This document shows positions 52,236 through 63,042 of a DNA stretch of 64,000 nt, piece after piece. The notes beneath the pieces are model-generated. The model saw only the letters and a list, made by a program, of their open reading frames with translations, had not been told where the DNA came from and did no database searches. A program made the position numbers and the translations under genes. The number at the start of each line of letters is the position of its first letter. Positions within the stretch are counted from its first letter, which is position 1. The DNA comes from Entophlyctis helioformis (Eukaryota > Chytridiomycota > Chytridiomycetes > Chytridiales > Chytriomycetaceae), in the NCBI GenBank assembly GCA_025526915.1, contig JAHLKH010000028.1, positions 62,001 to 126,000 on the forward strand. Direction: 5' to 3'.

Positions 52236-53192
52236 ATGGACTACGCCGAAGAGCAGACGACAGAGCTCGACACGCTGAGCTACATCTTCCCCGACGAGCT
52301 GACGGTGGTGACGCACGGCCCGCCGGCGGTGTTCCGGATAGCCGTGCACCTCGACGACGAGGACCCGCTGGTGCTGTCGCTCAAGCACCACGCCGCTGCC
52401 CAAGGCTTCCTGGTCAAGGGCTTCAACGAGCACGCCTTTGAGGACTACTACCCCAGCGACAACGACGACGACGGTGACGACAAGGATGGTGACGGTGACG
52501 ACAGTGACGACGACGATGGCGAGGCCGCCCGCAACGCCGACCGCAGCTACCAGATATTCCACATCCCGTCACTGGTCATCGAGTTCAAGTACACGCCAAC
52601 GTACCCAGACACGCTGCCCGAGATGCGGTTCCGTCGGGTGCGGGGCATCCACGCCGACGACGTCACGGCGCTGCACAGCGCGCTCGAAGCGCACGGCACA
52701 GAGAATCTGGGCATGGCGATGGTGTTTGCGGTGGTCTCGCACGCCAAGGAGGTGGTGGAGACGCTGGCGCGGACGCGCATGGAGGCCGAGGAGCACGCGC
52801 GCGAGCAGCGCATTCTCGCCGAGGAGGAGGCGGAGCGCGAACGGTACCGCGGCACGCTCGTCACGGTCGAGTCGTTTACCAAGTGGCGCACGGGCTTTTA
52901 TGAGGAGGCCCTGCGCGCCAAGAAGAGCGGCAAAGTCACTCTGGCGATGGAGGCGGCCCTGGCGGTGCATGGGTACCATGCGGCCGGCGGCCGGTTTGGC
53001 GGGAAGCTCACGGGCCGCCAGCTGTTTGAGAAGGATCAGACGCTCATGGACTCGGACAATATGTTCCTCGAGGAGGGCGATGTGGCGGTGGATGTCGAGT
53101 TGTTTGATGGGCTCGAGATTGACGATGACGAGGACGAGGACGGCGAGGGCCAGGGCAACCAGGTTCTGGCTGGCTTTACAGAGGACGATTGA
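52236..53192 (+). CDS. RWD-domain protein RWDD1/Gir2 (DFRP2)
   Basis: Intronless, 318 aa from MDYAEEQTTELDTLSYIFPD. The RWD fold is visible as LDTLSYIFPDELTVV, then an acidic insertion of Asp/Gly (about residues 70-90), then the strand and helices around FKYTPTYPDTLPEMRFRRV and GIHADDVTALHSALEAHGTE. A charged helix EEHAREQRILAEEEAERERY and SFTKWRTGFYEE, GGKLTGRQLFEKDQTLMDSD follow; the latter two are typical of the DRG-binding half of the family. Yeast Gir2 binds the GTPase Rbg2 and the Gcn1 scaffold and influences general amino-acid control. The acidic C-terminus is also family-like. Confidence 0.93.
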   Translation: MDYAEEQTTELDTLSYIFPDELTVVTHGPPAVFRIAVHLDDEDPLVLSLKHHAAAQGFLVKGFNEHAFEDYYPSDNDDDGDDKDGDGDDSDDDDGEAARNADRSYQIFHIPSLVIEFKYTPTYPDTLPEMRFRRVRGIHADDVTALHSALEAHGTENLGMAMVFAVVSHAKEVVETLARTRMEAEEHAREQRILAEEEAERERYRGTLVTVESFTKWRTGFYEEALRAKKSGKVTLAMEAALAVHGYHAAGGRFGGKLTGRQLFEKDQTLMDSDNMFLEEGDVAVDVELFDGLEIDDDEDEDGEGQGNQVLAGFTEDD

Positions 53193-53387
53193 TTGTGAGG
53201 GTTGTTGGTGGTGGTGGTAGTGGTGGCTCTGGTTGATGGATAGGAATACACACATAACTGCATCTTGTGTTCATTGGATAGGCTGTGTACGAGGCAGAGT
53301 AGACAAGAAAGATAACATGGATTCCACAGAAAAGTGAACAAGGAGTGGCAAAGGAGGGGGTTGATAAAAGCCAGGCGCCGAGAGAGA

Positions 53388-54730
53388 TTACAGAGCAGGC
53401 AGCGAACTGTGCGGCGACGGCAAGGACACGCCGCTCTCGACCGCAACCGTGTCGCTCGCATGGCCGGGCGAGATGAGCGGGACGCTGAACGCATCGGACA
53501 GGAGCACGCCACGCGACTGCAGCGCCTCGACGGTGGGCCGTCTGTTGAGCTGGCGGCGCAACTGCATCTGCGTGAACCGCTTGTCCAGGGCGATCTGTGC
53601 CGGCAGCATACTGCCCGACGTTGCCGTGACGGCATGACCTGTTCCACACGCACACCACACCAGTCGGTCAGTGAGTCAGCCAGGCAGTCGGTGCACCACG
53701 CAAGCCAACAAAGACACGACGCACGTTTGGAGATGCCCATGGACTCGAGATCGTCGAGGGATTTGCGTGCCTGGAGGCTGCGTTTGAGCTGGTCGCGGCG
53801 GATCGCATGGCGCAGACTGACGATTCTGGGCAGCAGGTTGGCGCTCGTGGTATGCATGCCGTCGTCCGAGTCGCTTGCGTGGCCGCTACCGCCGCTACCG
53901 CCGCCGCCACTCGATCGACGACGGCGATGGCTGGCTTCGGCTGGGATGATACCACGGTCCCTGTGCACGAGTCCGACGGCGCGGTGGTGGCGCGTGCAGG
54001 GCGGGCGGGGTATGTCGTGTCAGCAAAGCCGTCGCCGATGCCCAGTCCAACACAACACATAGCAACGCAACACAACGCAACGCAACGCAACGCAACACAC
54101 TGCATGCACTCACATCAGGTCGGCATAGTCTGGCCGTGCCCGCAACAGCCGATCCAGCCGCCGAACACGCATGCTCTTGCGCACGACGGCAGCCGCCTCG
54201 AACGCGCGCAGGGCGGCCGGCCCGCCGACATAGCGGCCCTCGGCGAGATGGCGCACGAGCATCTCGGGCGAGCCGGCGCCGGCGCGCAGAATGCCGCGAG
54301 TGGCGAGGTCGGCGCGCGACGGCCGCTGCGGCACGGAAAACAGCCGCGACGACAGGCGGGACGGGTTGCGGTGGTGGAGCAGACGGCGCCAGAGGACCGA
54401 GTCGGTTGCGAACAGCCGGAAGAGGCGGCATACTTTGGCCATGAGGTGGAGGTCGGTGTCTTCGACAAACTGGGATTGCGAGGGAGAGTGCGAGTGTGAG
54501 CGATGGCTGCGCATGCGGGGCATGGCCAGCATGGCGGGACTTGCAGTAAAGATGTGCCGCCATATCTCTTCGGGTGCGAGCGACAGCAGGCGGATGCTGG
54601 CGGGCGACCACGGCCGGGCGATGGCAGCGCTGGCAGCACCATCAGCACGACCAGCGCTGCCAGAAGGACCAGCACGGCTGTCGGGGCCCTCGGGGCCCTC
54701 GGGGCTGTTGGGGTGTGTTTGCAGGGCCAT
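53388..54730 (-). CDS. F-box protein with three RPEL motifs
   Basis: Exons 54730-54114, 53960-53725 and 53638-53388, in phase, 367 aa from MALQTHPNSPEGPEGPDS. The F-box is LLSLAPEEIWRHIF then FVEDTDLHLMAKVCRLFRLF and DSVLWRRLL. The C-terminal half has three RPEL-like actin-binding repeats: RVRRLDRLLRARPDYADLMD (completed by RGII after the intron), QLKRSLQARKSLDDLESMGI, and LRRQLNRRPTVEALQSRGVL. RPEL motifs bind G-actin, so the protein may couple actin monomer level to ubiquitination. The introns hold CGCAA pentanucleotide repeats (about 54065-54097). Actin binding is inferred; the second repeat lacks the Pro of the consensus. Confidence 0.8.
54065..54097. repeat. (CGCAA)n pentanucleotide repeat in intron
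   Basis: Five to six imperfect acgca/cgcaa units inside intron 1 of the F-box/RPEL gene. Confidence 0.85.
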
Positions 54731-54959
54731 GGGGTCGGAGATTGCAAAGAAGTTGAATGCGAGCAAAAGCTTGATGCTCCCGCGTGTTGTGTGGGCAACG
54801 GCCAGAACGTGCGGGTGGAAAAAATGTATTGAAGAAAGGGACGGTGGCGACAAGACGCCATGCGGGAGAGTGGCTGGCCGCGTGGCCAGATGGGACTAGA
54901 AAAGCATGTGGAAAGCTACTCCGACCAAGAAGAAGAAAAGGGAAAGATGGCCGCACACA

Positions 54960-56982
54960 TCAGCGGTGTGCACCATCGGCAGAGGGCCCAGGGCCAACCA
55001 GCAGCGGTGCGCGAGCGTCGGCATCGACGCCGGCAGCGCTGGCAGCAGCGACCTTGGCCTTGGCCGCAGAAGCAACGGTCTGCGACTGGTCAAAGTGGCA
55101 GAAAATGAGGTCCCACTGGCCGAGCGAGTGCACAATGCGGTCGCGGCGGCGGAAGCCCTTGATGGCGCCGTCGAGGAGGTGCGTGCGGCCCTGTCCGACC
55201 TTGTTGGCCGCCGAGTGGCGCACAAACAGCGTCGTCGAGAAGCGGCCGGGCTTGAAGCGCTGCACCACCTTCTCAATGACATCGTTGAACGAGTCGTACT
55301 CATACTCGACGCCCTCGCGGGCGACCTTGGGCTTGAACATCTTGACAGGCACCGTCGTCTCAAACGACGCGTACGAGCAAATGTCCTCGGGCGTGACGTG
55401 GATCGTGTAGTAGTAGGGACCGAGGAGGCCGTTGAGCGAGTAGCCGCACGGGTTGAACACAAAGTCGTCCACCTGCGAGTCGGGGTATACGTCCGAGATA
55501 CCCGTCTGGGTGAACACGCGGTGCTCAGGGCTCTTCATGCGGTACTTGAGCGTGTGCTTGTTGACCGGAGCCGCCGGAGCAGCGCCGTCGGCGGCAGCCT
55601 CCTGGATCTTGTCCGCGGCGGCCTTTTCCTCCTCCGTGCGCCAGAACACCTTCATGGCCTCGGGGTCGAGGTTCGTCATGAGGATCTCGAGCGTGACGTC
55701 GTCCTCGTCGTCTTCGATGCCGTGGGCATCTGCCGACGCAGGAACCGCAGCCGAGGCAGCGTGGCCCGACGCAAGACCGGCAGCGACCGCGGGAATGTCC
55801 GACGAAGCCTCGAGGGACTTGATGGGGTTGCCGTCCATGTCCATGCCGCAGGGCGTCGCGACGTAGAGGCACCAGTGGTCGCCGTTGATCTTGCCCACGA
55901 CGTAGCCCGACGTGTCGAACTGGTCGTCGGGGAAGATGTTGTCGAGAAAGGCCACCTCGTCGCCCCACTTGCCGTGGGGCCAAGCCTGGCGCTCGGGGAA
56001 CAGGAACGCCTTGCGCGAGTAGAACACGGCCTGGACCTCGGCCATGTCGCACATCTCGCGGGCAATCTCGAGGATGCGCGGAATGGCGAGCAGGAGCGTG
56101 GTGGTGCCGCAGGTCTTGAGCACGATGCGGTTCGGGTACACGAACATGGACGACTCGCTCAGCAGGAAGGCGTCGGCGTACTCGTTCTTGATGACGCTCA
56201 GGACCTGGCACTTGACAATCTGGAGCATGTCTTCCCAGACAGGGCGGCTGACGGTGCGCAGGCCGGTGCGACGGAACTTCCAGTGGCCCTCGGAGTCGTG
56301 GACCGAGGGCGAGGCGTAGTGGTGGGCGGGCTTCTCGCAGTCGGACAGCGAGGCCTCGGAGGCGTCCTCGTCCGAGGTGCTGTTGGGGTGCTCGGCGGCA
56401 TCCAGGACCGAGGTTGGGAGCGCAGCGGCCGACGAGTCGGCGTGCTTGCTGGCGTGGCGGTGCGACGAGCGGTTGTGGCTGTTGCTGTTGGCGTGGTGGG
56501 GCGACGACTCTGGCGCGGGGGCAAACCAGATCTCAATGAGCTTTTCGGGGCCCTCGAAGCCCGAGAGCGTGAGGTTGGATTCTTCGGGGCCGGACGAGGA
56601 CGAGGACAGGAGGGATCCGGCCGACTTGTTGAGGGCGGCCGAGGAGTAGATGTGGGCGTTCATGGCTGCTGCGCCGCCTAGCGTCTTCTGCGTACTTTCG
56701 CTGGTGGTAGACAAAGGAGGGCAGGCGAGTCAGCGCATGTTGATAAGAGACGAAGCAGCAGGCCAGCCGCTGGCGATGGCGAAGCAATGCGGCGAGATGA
56801 GATGCGATGCGAGATGGCAGTGCCGTGCACAAGACGGCCGCTTGACAGCGGCCCAAAGGCGCAGGCAGACAGGCAGGCAGGCCAGCGGTGCACGCGCGTC
56901 AAGCCGTCACATCACTGCCATTTCTGCCGCATTGCGTGCAAGACAGACAACCAGCAACGACTTACTCTGAGCAAGTGGACAT
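54960..56982 (-). CDS. S-adenosylmethionine decarboxylase proenzyme
   Basis: Exons 56982-56966 (MSTCS plus two bases) and 56700-54960, in phase, 585 aa; alternatively translation could start at the internal ATG 56663 (MNAHIYSSAALNKSAG). It makes decarboxylated SAM for spermidine synthesis and uses a pyruvoyl cofactor made by self-cleavage at the Ser of LSESSMFVYP, seen here, followed by RIVLKTCGTTTLLLAIPRIL. Upstream GFEGPEKLIEIWF holds catalytic Glu residues; downstream are GKWGDEVAFLDNIF, ISDVYPDSQVDDFVFNPCGY and VTPEDICSYASFE. The protein is longer than the usual 330-400 aa owing to a Ser/His-rich insert after the first strand, an Ala/Glu insert, and a disordered C-tail. Confidence 0.95.
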
Positions 56983-57080
56983 GGCGACAGGGAGGTGGGG
57001 ATACGACTAGTTGCTGAGGAGAGAGAGAGGGAGGAGTGGAAAGACGCACAAGGGACGCTAGGGGGGCTTTGCTGATTTAC

Positions 57081-57158
57081 CGACGGTCACGAGCCTGGGG
57101 AGGGTAGCGACGATGTCGGCGGGGATCTGCTGCTTAACGAAAAGCGAGTTGAGGAGGT
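57081..57158 (-). other. Unassigned exon-like segment upstream of SAM decarboxylase
   Basis: Bounded by an acceptor and a gtaaat donor, this 78-base minus-strand piece reads LLNSLFVKQQIPADIVATLP and then RLVTVG, clearly protein-like. It cannot be joined in phase to the SAM decarboxylase exons. It could be a 5' untranslated exon, an upstream ORF, or part of an alternative transcript. Confidence 0.3.
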
Positions 57159-57981
57159 CTGCGGGTAGGTGTGTGGGTAGGCGATCGGGCCATGCGGGCC
57201 ATGCAGCAAGGTGTCAGTGTGTGCGAGAGAGTGTGTGTGCGGCAGGTGGGATGCCATGGCATGGCAGGGCACTGCTTGGCATTGGAAGGCAGGGCATGTC
57301 ATGGCAAAAATTGATGAAGCGGGCGGGGGCCGGCAGCACAAGGCAAGCAGGCAGCAAGCAGGCAGGCAGCAGTTCAAGGACAGACGAGCACATACAGAGG
57401 AAGAAGGCGCGAGTGTTGAGGTTCTTGGTCTTGAGACCCGAGAGCATACAAGGACAAGGACGCAATGGGCGGGGAGCAGAAAGTCGGCGACGGCGAAAGC
57501 GAGGGCGACTTGGAGGGTGCGACGACGACAGGCAGGCAGGCGGGCGGGCAAGCAAGCAAGCAGGAAGGCTGCAGCCGTTGTGGGCAGCAGTGCCGGCACA
57601 AGAGTCAGCACAGATGCCGGCACAGAGCGACAGACAGACTGGCACGGTGACTACTGCTACGACAGACACACTACCACCAGACACTACCACCAGACACTGC
57701 GACAGACAGACAGACTGAATCACTCACTTGCGGCTGCGGGAGTGCGGCTGCGGCGGATGCAGAAAAAAGCGGGAAATTGAAGCTGAAACGAGCGATTTGG
57801 TTTTGATTTCGTGCTCTGCACAGCAGAAAAAGTCACGTGACGCAGCGCTGAGCCGGCCCGCGCACCCGATCGGCTGGAACACGGGACCGGTCGGAATCGG
57901 CCGATGGGGCAGCCATGAGGGGCAGCCACCACAACCTGCTGTCACGAGGCACACGCCAGGCACGCGCAAGATGCGCACGCG
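57159..57981. other. Repeat-rich region between SAM decarboxylase and ALG10
   Basis: Dominated by CAGGCAGG, GACAGACA and CACTACCACCAGA units (57340-57720). A minus-strand gtgagt donor at about 57720-57725 after an exon-like piece suggests a leader intron of the SAM decarboxylase transcript. No coding gene is supported. Confidence 0.4.
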
Positions 57982-60096
57982 TCACCACATGAACCGCTGC
58001 AGCGGGACCGACCCGCTAGCATCGTGCATGCTGCGGCTGCCCCACACAAACGGCCGCATGAGGAACAGCCAGAACACGGCTGCGTTCACGGCTGCGTTCA
58101 TGAGCAGCTCGCCCACCACGCGGCCCATCTGCCCGTTGGCTGGCCCGCTCGGCCGCGGCGCATGCACCCGCAGAATCAGATACGGGACCATAAAGTACCG
58201 GAACTCGAGCAGCGGCGACGGCACGAGCGCGGCGGCCAGACAAACCCCAAACACCACGTGCCACAGCACGCTCTGCGTCGTTGCTGTTTGTTGGTTGTTT
58301 GGTTGTCAGTCGGCCAACGACACGCAAGGGCAGCATGCACAGCAGAGCAATGAGCGGCTTACCAAAGCGGCGCATGACGGCCCAGATGGACACCATGTAG
58401 CCTGGAATGAGCACATAGCGTGCCAGAGCGTGCCGCCTGTACACGTTCTTCCAGATGTAAAATGTAAAGTGGCGGTTGTCGGACAGCAGGAATGGATGCT
58501 CGATCCTGCACCGATCCATCCATCCATCCGTCAATCGATCCATCCATGGATTGCATTCAGCAGTTAGCAGTCAGCACACGCTCACGTATCCAATACACGG
58601 GCACACTCACGTGAATCGCCGTATCGTCTCTGCCATGACAACAGGTGCCGCAGCCACAGCAGCAAGCGAGTCGCTGCGGCCCAGGGACGACCAGAGTGTG
58701 CGTGGTGCCAAGGTGAGCGACGACAGGATGCCCAACGGAAACAGGCCAAAAAAGGCCGTGAATCCAAAAAAGTAGTAGAGCTGCGGCACGTGGAGGCCAG
58801 GCACGTGGTTCTCCTTGTCGCCCATGGTGATGCCCTCGTTGAAGACGACAAAGATGATGCATGCCTCCAGGAGGAACATGTACGGCCACAGCCTCCAGAT
58901 GAGATAGGGCAGATCGGCGACGCAGCGCCAGGCAAACTGGGCCAGGATGCGCGCGAGATGGGACGGCGACTGCAGCTGGGCAGGGGGGCAGTCTAGTGTG
59001 GAGTCGGGATAGGTCTGGTGGAAGATGCGCACGGCCGTGGTGCCGGCCATGAAGATGAGCCAGACGGCGTTTGTCTGTCTGAACCAGATGGACACGAAGC
59101 AGGCCTGTTTGAGGGGTGTCAGACACTGGCAACATTCGAAGTGGAGGATGCAATAGCATTCAAGGTGCGACATGCAACAGCCAGGAAGAAGGGATCGTAC
59201 CAGAGTGCTCAAGACGATCTTGTCGCGCAGGGACAAGTAGTAGGCGAGCAGGATGAAAAAGGTGGAGCCCGAGTCAGTGTAGTAGAGAGAGTGGAAGAAG
59301 AAGGAGACGGGGAAGAGCGACACGGCGACGGCCTCGAGAGCGAGGAGCGCGGACTGAGATGTGGACTGAGATGTGGACAGATGTGCAGACCGAGGCGCGG
59401 TTGGGGCACGCGACTGGACATGCGATGGCGGGCAGTGGATGTGGCGCAAGAGGGCGAGGATGAGCAGCGGGGTGGCCAGGCCAAAGAGGGTGTTGAGGGA
59501 GCGCAGCATGAAGACGGAGCAGCCGCCGCCGGGGGCCAGGGACGAGTTTTCGGGGACGGGGATGGCGAGATGCGAGGCTAGCGAGGCCAGCAGCCAGCGG
59601 GCGGCGGCGGACACGAGGTAAGGGCCAGCGGGGGTGGTGATCTTTGGGTCCCAGCTGCGGAACATGGCGCGGCAGTAGGCCTGGGCCTGGGGGATGTGGA
59701 AGATCTCGTCCTGCCGGTGTTGGATGAGTGGGGTGAGTGAGTGGGATGAGTGGGGTGAGTGAGTGGGATGAGTGAGTGGGGTGAGTGGGATGAGGCGAGA
59801 GAGGTGTGTGAGTGGGATGAGTGAGGCGAGTGAGGCGAGAGACTTGCCATGTAGGGGCCAGGCACGAGCGAGTCGACACGCCACGCCAGCCCGAGCAGCA
59901 GCGCGGCGTAGAGCACGGCGGCAGCCAGCGCCAGAGCAGCGAGCAGCAGGCCAGAGTGTGGCTGTTCAAGTGGTGGCTGTTCAAGTGGTTGTTGGTCCAG
60001 TGGTTGTTGGTCCAGTGGCTGTTTGTCTAGTGCCTGTGCCTGTGGTTCGACAGCCTGTGGTGCAGCCTGTGGTGCAGCCTGCTTGCGCCGGGCCAT
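57982..60096 (-). CDS. ALG10: Alpha-1,2-glucosyltransferase ALG10 (DIE2)
   Basis: Five exons in phase: 60096-59848, 59710-59201, 59104-58611, 58505-58363, 58283-57982; 565 aa from MARRKQAAPQAAPQAVEPQA. It adds the last glucose to the dolichol-linked N-glycan precursor in the ER membrane, the signal for oligosaccharyltransferase. Family marks: PYM|DEIFHIPQAQAYC (the Asp-Glu needed for catalysis), WDPKITTPAGPYLV, SIWFRQTNAVWLIFMAG, NEGITMGDKENHVPGLHVPQ, HPFLLSDNRHFTFYIWKNVY, and about eleven membrane spans. The cytosolic N-terminus has a PLDQQ/PLEQP repeat. The first intron uses a GC donor (ATG|GCAAGT) and is made of repeats. Confidence 0.94.
59711..59847. repeat. GAGTGGGATGAGTG-type minisatellite forming an entire intron
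   Basis: The GC-AG intron of ALG10 is almost wholly tandem gagtg, ggatga and ggtgagtga units. The minus-strand read is rich in gtga-like strings on the complementary strand, so cryptic splice sites abound. Confidence 0.85.
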
Positions 60097-60436
60097 TTCT
60101 GGCGAGAGTGAATCAACCACGAATCAACCACGAATCAACCACGAATCAAACGCCATTCAAATCAAATCCAACTCACCCGACTCACTCACAACCACCACGA
60201 CGACGGCCTCGCTCCAGTCGCTGCAGTCCTTGACGCTGCTGACCCGCCCCACTCCCCTCTGGCCCCGCCTGCCGCTCCCTCTGGCCGCCCTGCACGCCCG
60301 CCTGGCACACCCGTCGCTCTCTCCTCGCTCGTCTCTCTCGCCTCTCTCTTCTCTCTCGCCTATCTCTTCTCGCTCTCGCTCTCGCGCTCTCTCACTCAAG
60401 TCCTTGCCAGCGACTCCTCCTCCAACGACTCTCCCA
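60097..60436. promoter_or_regulatory. Divergent promoter region of ALG10 and ArgRS
   Basis: 340 bases with three tandem copies of aatcaaccacg (60112-60150) next to ALG10 and a long CT-rich tract (about 60310-60400) before the ArgRS start. Polypyrimidine leaders are common before fungal translation-factor genes; function here is inferred. Confidence 0.45.
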
Positions 60437-62924
60437 ATGGCTGATCACTCGTCCGCTGCCCTGGGCCTCGACGCCTCGGCCGAGCCGCTCCTCAGGCACC
60501 AGTCCACCTTGTACCTCTCCTTCTCGCCAAAGGCCGCCCCCTACGCCGAGCTCGCTGCTTTCCGCATTGCCTCGCTGGCTGCCTCTGGCTCGGCTCGGCC
60601 TCTGCCTCGGCCCTGTCCCCGCCACTCGCTCCGGCTCGGCCTCGACTCCAACCTGCTCGCCCCTCACGCCGTGCTCACCGTTCCAAAGGGCCCGTTCGCC
60701 CCCGCAAAGACCACCATCGTCGGCAAGGCCTCCATCGTGCGCTTCTTTGCCCGTGTCTTTGGCCCCGCTGCCCTCGCCTCGTCGTCGCTCTACCCAGAGT
60801 CCGACATGGCCGCAAAGGCCCTCATCGACTCGTGGGTCGATCGTCTCCGTGCTGCATCGACTTCGACTGCGGCCTCAGACGCCAGTGCACAGGCAGAGTC
60901 GCCCCTCCTCAAGGAGCTCGTCGCTGCCGCCCCAAAGACTGCCTTGGTCGGCAAGTCGCTCACCATCGCTGACCTGCTGGCCTGGGACGCCCTGACCGCT
61001 TCCGGCGCATCGTCGCCCAAGCTCGCGTCCTGGCTCAAGGCCATCCACTCCAACGCTGCCCTGTCCGAGGCAGTCACCGAGATCGACGCCTTGATCGACG
61101 CCGCTCCCCAGATGGACGTCTTCAGATACGCCATCCTCGAGCAGATCCAGCCGCTCACGGGCGCTCCCCTCGACCTGCTCTACTCGCTGCTCGAAGAGCC
61201 GCGCGATCGCTCATACGGCGACATCTCGCTGCCCCTGCCGCGCGCCAGACTGCCCGGCAATCCCGGCGAGCTGTGCGCGACGCTGGCCCAAAAGGCACGT
61301 CTCCCTCTCTCTGCCACTCTCTCTGCCACACACATGGCTGTCCCCGTGCGACTAACACGCGGCCCATCCTCTACAGTTCAAGACCAACGACCTGATCACC
61401 GCCGTCAAGCCCGCTGGCCCGTTCCTCAACTTCTCCATCAACAAGGACATTCTGCGCAACAAGACCCTTTCCAACGTCATCCGCCAGACGTCCACGTACG
61501 GCTCAAACACGTCTGGCTACGGCAAGTTTGCCGTCGTCGAGTTCTCGTCGCCCAACATCGCAAAGCCCTTCCACGCCGGCCATCTCCGCAGCACCATCAT
61601 TGGCAGCTTCATCAAGCAGGTCCTGGACTTTTCCGGCTACGGCAGCGTCTCGATCAACTACCTCGGTGACTGGGGCAAGCAGTACGGCCTGCTCGCCGTC
61701 GGCTTTGACAGATACGGCGACGATGCCAAGCTCGAGGCAGACCCCATCCGCCACCTGTTCGAGGTCTACGTCAAGATCAACAATGACGCCGCTGACCATC
61801 CCGAGGTCCACGACGAGGCCCGTGCGTACTTTAAGCGCATGGAGGACGGCGACGAGGTCGCTTACGGCCTGTGGAAGCGTTTCCGTGACCTGAGTATTGT
61901 CAAGTACAAGGACATTTACTCGCGTCTCAACGTCGAGTTTGACGTCTACTCGGGCGAGTCGCAGTACTCGCTCAACCAGATGCGCGACGTGCTCGACGAG
62001 CTCACCAACCTCGGCCTCCTCGTTCCCGACCAAGGCGCCCTCATTGTCGACCTCAAGAGCTACAAGCTCGGCACCGCCGTGATTGGCAAGACGGACGGAT
62101 CCCTCCTGTACCTGTCGCGTGACATTGCTGCCGCCATTGACCGTCGCAAGATCTACGACTTTGACGAAATGTTCTACGTCGTCGGCACGCAGCAGGACCA
62201 CCACTTTAAGCAGCTCTTCAAGATCCTCGAGCTCATGGGCAAGACCTGGGCTGAAAAGTGCCACCACATTGGCTTTGGCCTCATCAAGTCCAAGGACGGC
62301 AACATGAGCACCCGCAAGGGCACCGTCGTGTTCCTGCAGGACATTCTCGACAATGTCAAGGAGGAGATGCACAATGTCATGCGCAAGAGCGAGGCCAAGT
62401 ACGCACAGATCGAGGACCCCGAGACTGTCTCGGACCTCGTTGGCATGTCGGCCATCATGGTGCAGGACATGGCCGCCCGTCGTGCCAAGGACTACGCCTT
62501 TGACTGGGCCCGTGTGTTCTCGTTCGAGGGCGACACCGGACCGTACCTCCAGTACGCCCACTCGCGTCTCTGCTCCATCGAGCGCCAGGCTGCCGCCTCT
62601 GCCCACGGCCTCACGGTCTCGGAAGAGACGCTGTCCGAGATTGACTGGTCGCTGCTGGTCGAGCCCCAGGCACAGGTCCTTGTGCAGGCCATTGCCAACT
62701 ACCCGGACGTGGTGCGCGATGTCGCCAAGTCCCTCGAGCCGTGCAACCTCGTGTCGTACGCCCTCAACCTGTCGCACGCCGTCTCGTCTGCCATTGACGC
62801 GCTCTGGGTCAATGGCCAGGAGAAGCCCATTGCACACGCTCGTCTGGCCATGTACGTGGCTGCCCGCATCACGCTCGGCAATGCGCTCCGACTCGTGGGA
62901 CTCACGCCGCTCACCCGCATGTAA
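60437..62924 (+). CDS. Cytosolic arginyl-tRNA synthetase
   Basis: Exons 60437-61294 and 61377-62924, joined through a GC-AG intron (AAG|GCACGT), 801 aa. Start MADHSSAALGLDASAEPLLR. An N-terminal GST-like appended domain (about residues 30-215; GKASIVRFFARVFG, ITEIDALIDAAPQMDVF-type helices) precedes the class Ia core: ANI-type signature PNIAKPFHAGHLRSTIIGS (HIGH), NYLGDWGKQYGLL, DVYSGESQY, YVVGTQQDHHFKQLFKIL, GNMSTRKGTVVFLQDIL (KMSK equivalent), FDWARVFSFEGDTGPYLQYA, and the anticodon-binding C-terminus ending GLTPLTRM, the usual Met end. It charges tRNA-Arg. Preceded by a CT-rich leader. Confidence 0.96.
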
Positions 62925-63042
62925 ACCACTGGCGCGTGCCTTTTGCCTCCTTTCAATGAACGGGGACGTTTTATTTCCGCATGCACCACTGTCTCTTGAT
63001 ATGTCAAGCAGAGACGGCTGTCTCCTCTGCGATCACATAGTG

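Noticed and set aside
54906..56681. 591-codon plus-strand open frame
   Set aside because: Perfect antisense shadow of the SAM decarboxylase exon; long only because of high GC.
61503..62837. 444-codon minus-strand open frame
   Set aside because: Antisense shadow of arginyl-tRNA synthetase; GC-rich third positions suppress stops.
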